64,000 nucleotides of DNA. Origin: an uncultured Paracoccaceae bacterium (GTDB taxonomy: Bacteria > Pseudomonadota > Alphaproteobacteria > Rhodobacterales > Rhodobacteraceae). A model generated the notes under the pieces. The model saw only the letters and a list, made by a program, of their open reading frames with translations. It had not been told where the DNA came from and made no database searches. Below are positions 24,715-31,904 of the stretch, piece by piece. The stretch is taken from positions 1-64,000 of the forward strand of contig OY288166.1 in NCBI GenBank assembly GCA_958439195.1. The letters are read 5' to 3'. Every line of letters begins with the position of its first letter. The first letter of the stretch is position 1. A program made the translations under genes and the position numbers.

Positions 24715-27512
24715 TGCCCCAACCTTTCCAAAAGCGCCGGCACATGCACCTGATCCGACTTATAATTCCCTGTCAGCACATGCATGATCAGGTTGATCCC
24801 GAACCGGTTCGCCATCTCGCGCTGGCGTTCCCCGGCAAAACCGCGCCCAACCGGGAACATCGGCACCCCCATCTCATCCACCGCCCAGGCCGAGGCCCAG
24901 TCATTCCCGCCGATCACCACCGGCGTTACCCCGTCATTCAGGTTGCGAAACGGCATCCCCTCCACCTGTTCGGCATCCGGCGGCGCGGCTTCCACCCACA
25001 CGGGTGCGCCGCCGTGGCGACCGGGGAAATCCTGCAACAGATAGAACGTCCGGGTCAGCACATGATCCGGCGGCACCTGCTCCAGAGGCGGAATGTTCAG
25101 CCCCGCCGCAATCCGTTGCAGATGCTGCGCCTCGGGCGTGTTGCCCCCCACCCGCGCCACATCGGAATCGCGCGTGTCAAACAGGATCATCCCGCCCGTC
25201 CGCAGGTAATCGTTCAGCTTGCGATAGGCATTTGCCGAAGGCAGCGGCTGGCTGGTCGATACCGGCCAATACAGGAACGGAAAGAACGCCAACTCATCCC
25301 GCTCTATATCCACCCCCACCGGGGCTTCGGGTTCAATCGACGTGCGTTCCCACAACCGCTCGCCCAGCCCCCGCAACCCTGCCTCGGCCACCTGGTCCAG
25401 CGCGCCATCCCCGGTCTGCACATAGGCCAGCACCACCGCCGTCGTCGCCTCCAACGCCAGCGCCTCTTCATCGGGGTCTACCACCTCGGTCGGCGCGGCC
25501 TCCTGCGCCTGCGCCCCCGGTGCCGCGCCCAGCGCCAGCATCACCACCGCCAGCCCCGCCATCCCGCGCCGCCACCCCGACAGCTTGCCCGAAATCCACA
25601 ACGCCGCCAGAATATCGATCATCAGCGCCGCCAGCGCCGCCGACAGGAACCACCCCTTCAACACCTGTTCCGCCGCCATTTCCAACCCTTCGATCGGCGT
25701 CCCCGCAGGCCAGGCCGCCGCGTCCAGCGCCGTCTCTGCGCCCACAGCGTTCAATGCCACCCGCCGATCCGCCCCGGCATACAGCCCCGGTGGCAGGTCC
25801 GGCCCCGGCCCCGCGACCATCGCCCCGGCCAAGGCCGCACCCTCCACGCCCGACATCTCGCCCGCGTCAGACGGCACGCCATAGGCATCCAGCACCACCT
25901 CCGGCACCCAGACCTGCTCCGCCAGATCCTCGGCCCCCGGCGTGGCTGGCCGTGTCGATACGGCCAACCGTTCCAGCATCTGCACAAACAGCCCTGAAAG
26001 GGGCAGCGTCGACCATTCGGCATTCGCCGTCACATGGACCAGCACCACCTGCCCTTGCCCAACCTCCTTGCGCGTCACCAAAGGCGTGCCATCCTCCAGC
26101 GCGGCAATCGTCCGCGCCGCCAGTTCCGGGTCCGGCTGCGCCAGAACCTGCGCCGTCACCGTCACCTCATCCGCCACGGGCAATCCAAAGAACGGCGATC
26201 CTTCTGTGAACGGCGCAAGCGTCTTGGGTTCGCCCCAACTCATCGCGCCGCCCACAATGCGCCCGCCCTCACGCAGGCGCACCGGCATCAACGGGTCTTC
26301 CGACAGGCGCGATACATCCGACGCCGCCAGCAGCGGCCCGGCAAAGCGCAACAACAACCCGCCGCCATCCAGCCAGCCCAGCACCGCATCCTGTTCATCC
26401 TGCGTCAGCGCCGGCACATCGGCCAGCACGATCACATCCGGGTTCGCCAACAGCACATCCATCAACGACCCGTCGATCAGATCCGCCACCGGCTCCAGCG
26501 CCTGCCGCAGATAATGCGTGGGCGACAGCAGTTGCAGCCCCTCGGCATTATCCGCCCGCCCGCCGATCAACGCCACCTTGCGCCGCTTCAAACTGTCATC
26601 CGTCAGGCTCACCGCCCCCGCCGACCGCTGCCCCGCGATTTCAAACCGTGTGATCCGGTTGCGCAATTCGGGCGGCAGCGACAGCGCCACCTCGCCCCGC
26701 GCCTCGCCCAACCCAAAGCCCAGCGTCACCCGCGCCAATTCCCGCTCGATCCCTGCCGGATCAGGCCCGCGCGCCACAACCTCCACCTCCAGCGGGTCGG
26801 CGGCGGGCAGGCGGCTTGCCGCCAATTGCACCGCCCCATCCGCAAACCCCGCCGGATGCAATGCCAGCACCGGGCGCGGGCTTTGGAACACCGTCACATC
26901 CCCCGCCGCGTCCAAGGCATCAAACAAGGCCGACCGCCCCGCCCTGTCCAACCCATCCGACAGCCAGAACGTCTCAAACCCCACATCGGGCAGCACCTCG
27001 GCCCATCCCGCCAGATCGCCCGGCAACCACGCCTGCGGCGTCAACGCCGCCAACCGCCCCGCCCAGGCATCCGCCGCCTGAAACACCACCGTCTCGGGCG
27101 CATCCGTCAGCCGCACCACGGCCACCGTCCGCCCATCGCGCCCCGCCTCATCCACCAAGGCCACCGCCCGCTCGATCCGCCGCCCCCAGTCGCGCGCATC
27201 GGCCCAGCCACCATCCAGCACAACCAGCAGCGGCCCGGTTCCCGCCACCCGCTCACGCGGGTTCAGGATCGGCCCCGCAAAAGCGATGATCGCCGCCGCA
27301 ATCGCCGCCATCCGCAGCAGCAACAGCCACCACGGCGTGCGGTCCGTCTCATTATCCTCGTCCTGCAACCCCAAAAGCAGCGCCACCCCCGGAAACCGCC
27401 GCCGGATCGGCGCAGGCGGCACCGCCCGCAGCACCAGCCACAGCAATGGCAACGCCACCAACGCCCACAGCAGCACGGGCGTTACAAATCCGACGGCGCC
27501 GACCATGAACAT
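24711..27512 (-). CDS. BatA-like / DUF4159 membrane protein
   Basis: The 933-residue protein begins with the BatA-type N-terminal membrane module (helices near residues 8-27 and 60-78, RRFPGVALLLGLQDEDNETDRTP between them). A VWA-like region follows (LLVVLDGGWADARDWG near 95), then a helix pair near 640-680. The C-terminal DUF4159 domain has LNDYLRTGGMILFDTRD near 770 and LTRTFYLLQDFPGRH near 830. The start at 27512 is chosen because its ATG overlaps the DUF58 stop as TGATG. It belongs to the MoxR cluster. Confidence 0.87.
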   Translation of the reverse strand: MFMVGAVGFVTPVLLWALVALPLLWLVLRAVPPAPIRRRFPGVALLLGLQDEDNETDRTPWWLLLLRMAAIAAAIIAFAGPILNPRERVAGTGPLLVVLDGGWADARDWGRRIERAVALVDEAGRDGRTVAVVRLTDAPETVVFQAADAWAGRLAALTPQAWLPGDLAGWAEVLPDVGFETFWLSDGLDRAGRSALFDALDAAGDVTVFQSPRPVLALHPAGFADGAVQLAASRLPAADPLEVEVVARGPDPAGIERELARVTLGFGLGEARGEVALSLPPELRNRITRFEIAGQRSAGAVSLTDDSLKRRKVALIGGRADNAEGLQLLSPTHYLRQALEPVADLIDGSLMDVLLANPDVIVLADVPALTQDEQDAVLGWLDGGGLLLRFAGPLLAASDVSRLSEDPLMPVRLREGGRIVGGAMSWGEPKTLAPFTEGSPFFGLPVADEVTVTAQVLAQPDPELAARTIAALEDGTPLVTRKEVGQGQVVLVHVTANAEWSTLPLSGLFVQMLERLAVSTRPATPGAEDLAEQVWVPEVVLDAYGVPSDAGEMSGVEGAALAGAMVAGPGPDLPPGLYAGADRRVALNAVGAETALDAAAWPAGTPIEGLEMAAEQVLKGWFLSAALAALMIDILAALWISGKLSGWRRGMAGLAVVMLALGAAPGAQAQEAAPTEVVDPDEEALALEATTAVVLAYVQTGDGALDQVAEAGLRGLGERLWERTSIEPEAPVGVDIERDELAFFPFLYWPVSTSQPLPSANAYRKLNDYLRTGGMILFDTRDSDVARVGGNTPEAQHLQRIAAGLNIPPLEQVPPDHVLTRTFYLLQDFPGRHGGAPVWVEAAPPDAEQVEGMPFRNLNDGVTPVVIGGNDWASAWAVDEMGVPMFPVGRGFAGERQREMANRFGINLIMHVLTGNYKSDQVHVPALLERLGQ

Positions 27513-28399
27513 CAACGGCCCCCTTCCAACGCACGATACAGCCACAACAGCGCAGGCTGTGCCGCGTCGCCTGTGTGGTGGCACTGGTAATGCCAGCCCA
27601 CCGCACGGGCCAGCATCGCCAACCGGTCCTTGCGTTCCGCCAGCCGCGCCAGATACCGCGCCCGCAAATCGCCCGCGCGCAACGTCTCATGCCGCACGGT
27701 CCCGCCCATGCTTTCAAAGATCGTTCGCCCGTCAAACGGGAAATCCTCTTCCGCCGGGTCCAGCACCTGCAACAGCACCCCCCGCGCCCCCCGGTCCGAA
27801 GCGCGCGCCAGCGCCGCCTCAACCCCGGTCATATCCCCCATGAAATCCGACAGGAACACCGCCCCCCCGTGGCTGGCGATCCCCGTGGCATCGGGCGTGC
27901 CGTAATCCGCCGCCCCCGCGCCTTCCAACCCCATCAGCAGGCGCAGCAACTGCCCCCGCCCCGGCCGTGGCGGCACGCCAGCCCCCGCCAGCCCAACCCG
28001 TTCGCCACCGCGCAACAACAGCACCGAAAGCGCCATCGCCAACAGCCGCGCACGGTCGCCCTTTTCGACCCGCCCCTTCGCGCCGGAAAACGCCATCGAC
28101 TTTGCCGGGTCCACCCACAACGTCACCGACTGCGCCGCCTGCCATTCCCGTTCGCGCACGAATGTCGCGTCCGACCGCGCCGACCGCCGCCAATCGATCA
28201 TCCGCGCAGAATCGCCCGAATGCGTGGGCCGATACTGCCAGAACTCATCGCCCTGCCCCGCCCGCCTGCGGCCATGTTCCCCCAGCATGATGGTCGATGC
28301 CAGCAAATCCGCCTCGGCCAGCAACGGCGGCAGCGATTGGCCCAGCGTTTCGGCCCGCTGCCGCAGGTCGCCAGTGGCAAAGGGCGCGGCCTCCGTCAC
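27512..28399 (-). CDS. DUF58 domain protein
   Basis: The 295-residue protein carries the DUF58 core GDEFWQYRPTHSGDSARMIDWRRSARSDATFVRE (about residues 50-85, read in parts), then LWVDPAKSMAF, a degenerate VWA MIDAS region. Such proteins are standard partners of MoxR-type AAA+ ATPases. It overlaps moxR upstream by ATGA and DUF4159 downstream by TGATG. Soluble and cytosolic by composition. Function is known only by association. Confidence 0.92.
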   Translation of the reverse strand: MTEAAPFATGDLRQRAETLGQSLPPLLAEADLLASTIMLGEHGRRRAGQGDEFWQYRPTHSGDSARMIDWRRSARSDATFVREREWQAAQSVTLWVDPAKSMAFSGAKGRVEKGDRARLLAMALSVLLLRGGERVGLAGAGVPPRPGRGQLLRLLMGLEGAGAADYGTPDATGIASHGGAVFLSDFMGDMTGVEAALARASDRGARGVLLQVLDPAEEDFPFDGRTIFESMGGTVRHETLRAGDLRARYLARLAERKDRLAMLARAVGWHYQCHHTGDAAQPALLWLYRALEGGR

Positions 28400-29400
28400 G
28401 CCGCCGCCTCAAGCCCCAGCGTCCGGCTGGCTGTGCGGTCAATGATCCCGGCAAGGCTTTCGCCCCGCGCCCGCGCAGCAAACGACAGCGCCATCCGATG
28501 CGTCAGCACCGGCCGCGCCAGCGCCGCCACATCCGCCACCGCAGGCGCCAGCCGCCCATCCAAAAGCGCCCGCGCCCGCACCGTAAGCATCAGGGCCTGC
28601 GCCGCACGCGGCCCCGGACCCCAACTCAGACTGTCCGCCAGATCCCGCCCCTCAGGCTCTCCCGGACGGCAAGACCGCACCAGATCAAGGATCGCCTCCA
28701 CCACCTGCTCGCCCACAGGCATCCGTCGCAGCACCTGCTGCGCCTCCAGCAATTCCTCGGCGGTGAACACCTGATGCACCGCCGCCTCTTCGGCCCCGGT
28801 GGTGGCAATCAGAATATCCCGCTCCGTCGCGCGGGTGGGATAATCCACGTCCACCTGCACAAGGAACCGGTCCAACTGCGCCTCGGGCAGGGGATAGGTG
28901 CCTTCCTGTTCAATCGGGTTCTGCGTCGCCAGCACATGAAATGGCCGCCCCAGCGGGCGATGCTGGCCCGCAATTGTGACTTCCCGCTCCTGCATCGCCT
29001 GCAACAGCGCCGATTGCGTGCGGGGCGAGGCGCGGTTGATCTCATCCGCCATCAGCAACTGGCAAAAGATCGGCCCTTCCAAAAAGCGAAAAGCCCGGCT
29101 TCCATCCGCCGCCGTCTCCAGCACCTCGGACCCCAGAATATCGGCGGGCATCAGATCGGGGGTAAACTGGATACGGCTGCCCTTCAGCCCCATCACGGTG
29201 GACAGCGTATCCACCAACCGCGTCTTGCCCAGCCCCGGCAGGCCCACCAGCAACGCATGGCCCCCGCACAGCATGGCAGCCAGCACCAGATCGACCACCT
29301 TCTCCTGCCCGATGAACCGCCGATCAATCGACGCCTTCGCCTCGGCCAGCTTGGCCCCAAGCCCTTCGATCCGTGCGACAAGTTCGGTTGCTTCAGTCAT
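28396..29400 (-). CDS. MoxR-family AAA+ ATPase
   Basis: The 334-residue ATPase has Walker A GLPGLGKTRL near residue 54, Walker B LLMADEINRA near 119, sensor 1 VLATQNPIEQEGTYPLPEAQ near 163 and the C-terminal AAA lid. MoxR proteins are chaperone-like remodelers acting with VWA proteins. The start MTEATELVARIEG at 29400 has GAGGAG upstream; the 11-residue upstream extension lacks it. It is the first gene of a four-gene leftward operon and is divergent from the DUF1285 gene. Confidence 0.94.
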   Translation of the reverse strand: MTEATELVARIEGLGAKLAEAKASIDRRFIGQEKVVDLVLAAMLCGGHALLVGLPGLGKTRLVDTLSTVMGLKGSRIQFTPDLMPADILGSEVLETAADGSRAFRFLEGPIFCQLLMADEINRASPRTQSALLQAMQEREVTIAGQHRPLGRPFHVLATQNPIEQEGTYPLPEAQLDRFLVQVDVDYPTRATERDILIATTGAEEAAVHQVFTAEELLEAQQVLRRMPVGEQVVEAILDLVRSCRPGEPEGRDLADSLSWGPGPRAAQALMLTVRARALLDGRLAPAVADVAALARPVLTHRMALSFAARARGESLAGIIDRTASRTLGLEAAA

Positions 29401-29460
29401 GACTTTGCTCCTCGCACGGTTATATGGTGGCATTAGACCGAACTATCCCGCCCGGCACAA

Positions 29461-30060
29461 ATGGCAAAAACAATGAGCGGACAAATGATCGTGAAACCAT
29501 CCGCCGAAGGGCTCGCAGCCTCGGCAACAGCCGCCGCGAAAAAAGGCCCGCCCCCGGTCCATCTGTGGAACCCGCCCTTCTGCGGCGACATCGACATGCG
29601 CATCGCCCGCGATGGCACATGGTTCCACGAAGGCACGCCCATCGGACGGCCGGGCCTGGTGAAACTCTTCTCCGGCATCCTGAAAAAGGAAGGTGACAAG
29701 TATTTCCTTGTCACCCCTGTCGAAAAAGTAGGCATCATCGTCGATGACGCGCCCTTCGTGGCGGTCGATTTCGACACGGCAGGCCAAGGCAAGGACCAGA
29801 CCCTGACCTTCACCACCCATGTCGGCGACAGCGTGCCGCTCGACACGGACCACGCCCTGCGGGTGACCCGCGACCCGGCGACAGGCGAACCCGCCCCCTA
29901 TATCCACATTCGCGCCGGGCTAGAGGCGCTGATCGACCGGAAATCCTTTTATCGGCTGGTAGATTTGTGCGTTCATGAACGGATCGAGGGAAAAGACTGG
30001 TTTGGTCTCTGGTCATCGGGCAGGTTCTTCCCGATGATTCCCTCGGAAGACCTACCCTGA
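29461..30060 (+). CDS. DUF1285 domain protein
   Basis: The 199-residue protein shows the DUF1285 pattern: PPVHLWNPPFCGDIDMRIARDGTW near residue 31-54 in parts, GTPIGRPGLVKLFSGIL near 58, and KYFLVTPVEKVGIIVDDAPF near 80. The C-terminal region ends in a less conserved segment. Function is unknown. It is divergent from the MoxR operon with a 60-base AT-rich gap (TTATAT near 29420). An ATG at 29476 is an alternative start. Confidence 0.88.
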   Translation: MAKTMSGQMIVKPSAEGLAASATAAAKKGPPPVHLWNPPFCGDIDMRIARDGTWFHEGTPIGRPGLVKLFSGILKKEGDKYFLVTPVEKVGIIVDDAPFVAVDFDTAGQGKDQTLTFTTHVGDSVPLDTDHALRVTRDPATGEPAPYIHIRAGLEALIDRKSFYRLVDLCVHERIEGKDWFGLWSSGRFFPMIPSEDLP

Positions 30061-30837
30061 ATGCCCCGTTTCGCCGCGAATGTGACGATGCTCTTCACCG
30101 AAGTGCCCATGCTGGCACGTCCCGACCTTGCCCGCGAAGCGGGATTTGACGGGATCGAAGTGCTTTTTCCCTATGACCACCCGCCGCGCGACTGGCAGGC
30201 CGCCCTGTCGGGCATGCCGCTGGCGCTGATCAACACCCATCCAGGCGACTGGGCGTCGGGGGACCGTGGCCATGCCGCCGTGCCGGGGCAGGAAGACACC
30301 TTCCGCGCCAGCTTTCACCGCGCTGCCGATGTCGCGTCACAACTTGGTGCCGCAACCATCCATGTCATGGCCGGCGTCGCCCGCGGCGAACAGGCCGAGG
30401 CGACCTATCGTGACAACCTGTCCTGGGCGGCCGAACAGACGCCGGACATCGCCCTGACGATCGAACCGCTGAACACCGATGACATGCCGGGGTATTTCCT
30501 GAATGATTTCGATCAGGCGGCCCGCATCATCGACGATCTGGCCCTGCCCAATCTGGGTATCCAGTTCGATCTGTGGCACGCCGCGCGGATCCACGGCGAT
30601 GCCGATGCCGTCTGGGCGCGCCACAAGGCCCGCGTGAACCATATCCAGATCGCAGGCTTCCCCGGTCGCAATGAACCCGGCGGTGGCGGGTTCGATCTGA
30701 CTGGACTTTGCGGCGAACTGGACCAGACCGGCTATCCCGGTTGGGTCTCTGCCGAATACATGCCCGCGCGCGCCACCGTGCATGGCTTGATGTGGCTCGC
30801 CGCGCTCAAGGGTCGGGCAAGGCTGATCGGGGCCTGA
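30061..30837 (+). CDS. hyi: Hydroxypyruvate isomerase family protein
   Basis: The 258-residue TIM-barrel enzyme interconverts hydroxypyruvate and tartronate semialdehyde in the glyoxylate branch. Motifs are AGFDGIEVLFPYDHP near residue 26, LTIEPLNTDDMPGYFL near 137 (first metal glutamate) and GWVSAEYMPA near 228 (second glutamate). FDLWH near 175 and HIQIAGFPGRNEPGGG near 197 are also typical. It begins directly after the DUF1285 stop with no gap. The glycolate oxidase operon 8 kb away fits the same pathway. Confidence 0.93.
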   Translation: MPRFAANVTMLFTEVPMLARPDLAREAGFDGIEVLFPYDHPPRDWQAALSGMPLALINTHPGDWASGDRGHAAVPGQEDTFRASFHRAADVASQLGAATIHVMAGVARGEQAEATYRDNLSWAAEQTPDIALTIEPLNTDDMPGYFLNDFDQAARIIDDLALPNLGIQFDLWHAARIHGDADAVWARHKARVNHIQIAGFPGRNEPGGGGFDLTGLCGELDQTGYPGWVSAEYMPARATVHGLMWLAALKGRARLIGA

Positions 30838-30900
30838 TGGGCCTTGTATCCCCCCGGCCCTGACGGATAAAACACCCGTGCCGTAGTGAAAGGTCGCGCC

Positions 30901-31086
30901 ATGCCCATCGACACCCCCGAATCCGAAGTCGTCACCACATGGAAAGTGGCCTGCGACGGCGGCGAAGGCGCGTTGGGCCATCCCCGCGTCTGGCTGTCGA
31001 TCCCGCGCGATATCGGATGGGTCGAATGCGGCTATTGTGACAAGCGCTACATCATCGACCGCGACCACGCGCACGACGATCACTAA
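30901..31086 (+). CDS. Zinc-finger (zf-CHCC) protein, NDUFS6-like
   Basis: The 61-residue protein MPIDTPESEVVTTWKVAC ends with a zinc-binding pattern built from the early cysteine, the GHPRVW histidine and VECGYCDKRYI. This is the zf-CHCC domain found in the mitochondrial complex I subunit NDUFS6 and its alphaproteobacterial relatives. It could belong to complex I, although the nuo genes are not in this window. AAAGG lies before the start. An in-frame ATG five codons upstream is less likely. Confidence 0.85.
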   Translation: MPIDTPESEVVTTWKVACDGGEGALGHPRVWLSIPRDIGWVECGYCDKRYIIDRDHAHDDH

Positions 31087-31126
31087 ACCCGGCTTGCAGT
31101 AACGTCCCGCCAGAACTCCCGCGCAC

Positions 31127-31145
31127 AATCCTTCTTCGAAGGATT
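31127..31145. terminator. Hairpin downstream of the zf-CHCC gene
   Basis: AATCCTTC-TTC-GAAGGATT forms an 8-bp stem with a 3-base loop about 40 bases after the zf-CHCC stop. It belongs to the same TTCGAA-like class as 11635-11676. No T run follows, so termination efficiency is uncertain. Confidence 0.5.
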
Positions 31146-31191
31146 ACCGGCTTTTGGCAAAAAATTCGCTCAACGCCACAAACCCTCTCGC

Positions 31192-31204
31192 ACCAACCGG
31201 TTGA
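31192..31204. promoter_or_regulatory. ACCAACCGGTTGA motif, copy 1
   Basis: The 13-base motif contains the palindrome CAACCGGTTG. The identical 13 bases lie 33 bases upstream of the ArsR-type regulator gene at 47457, so it may be a regulator binding site. Confidence 0.4.
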
Positions 31205-31418
31205 AGCACCACCGCTGATGCCGCCCGCCACAAGACGCTTGACGCCTGCACCGGCCCCGATGCACTGTTCCGCCATGCTGAACCGGGCCGCCCTCGCTTC
31301 GTATTACTTTACCGGCGCATCATAGGCGGCCGGTCAGCGTTTCACACACACCCCTGACCTGATGGCCGCCCCTGCGGGTGGTCTGACATGTCTCTCGCAG
31401 CGGCGGCGGGAGAAAACC

Positions 31419-31844
31419 ATGACACAGACCCTGACCACCGAAATCCGCCTCGCCACCCCCGATGACCTGCCCGCCCTTCTGGACATGTCCACGCGGCTTG
31501 CCACCCATCTGGGCGATCCGCCGCGCACGGCCCAAACGCTCCACCGCGACGCCTTCATCCTGCCCGGCACCCGCGCCCTGATCGCCCGCGGCGCACAAGG
31601 CGCTACCGGCTACCTGCTGATGCGGCTGACCCGCGATCCTGCCACACTGGCCTTGGGCTATGAAATCGCCGAACTTTTCGTTGCAGCCCCGCATCGTGGC
31701 CGTGGCATCGGCCGCCGCCTGATCGGCGGCGCCCGCCTGCTGGCCGAGGCCGAGGGTCGCTCCACCCTCTCCATCACCCGCACAATGGCCGCACTGACAG
31801 GCGGCATGGGGGCCGCCCGCGCCTTGCCTCTGGCACTGGCCTAA
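31419..31844 (+). CDS. GNAT family N-acetyltransferase
   Basis: The 141-residue protein has the acetyl-CoA-binding core ELFVAAPHRGRGIGRRLIGGA near residues 87-107 in parts, preceded by IRLATPDDLPALLDMS. The C-terminal part after the core is short and ends LPLALA. The start MTQTLTTEIRLA at 31419 is chosen because the similarity begins there; the open frame extends 19 codons upstream. The acceptor substrate is unknown. Confidence 0.85.
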   Translation: MTQTLTTEIRLATPDDLPALLDMSTRLATHLGDPPRTAQTLHRDAFILPGTRALIARGAQGATGYLLMRLTRDPATLALGYEIAELFVAAPHRGRGIGRRLIGGARLLAEAEGRSTLSITRTMAALTGGMGAARALPLALA

Positions 31845-31856
31845 AGGGGGTAGATC

Positions 31857-31904
31857 ATGCCATACCTGCCCCCGGAACCACCGCAGACGGGATGCATAAG
31901 ATGA
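31857..31904 (+). CDS. Possible 15-residue leader peptide of polA
   Basis: A strong AAGGGGG site is followed by MPYLPPEPPQTGCIR and a TGA that overlaps the preferred polA start as ATGA. The peptide is proline-rich (PPEPP), a class of sequence known to slow ribosomes. It could couple or tune polA translation. The short length means chance cannot be excluded. Confidence 0.35.
   Translation: MPYLPPEPPQTGCIR

Larger units (their letters stand above)
31087..31418. other. Intergenic region with palindromes
   Basis: The 332 bases contain no convincing gene. They hold the TTCGAA-type hairpin at 31127-31145 and the palindrome-containing ACCAACCGGTTGA at 31192-31204. A GC-rich stretch then leads to the GNAT gene. 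No tRNA-like fold was found. Confidence 0.5.

Noticed and set aside
26034..27590. A 518-codon open frame opposite the DUF4159 gene
   Set aside because: Shadow of a well-supported gene; low-complexity Arg/Gln/Pro composition.
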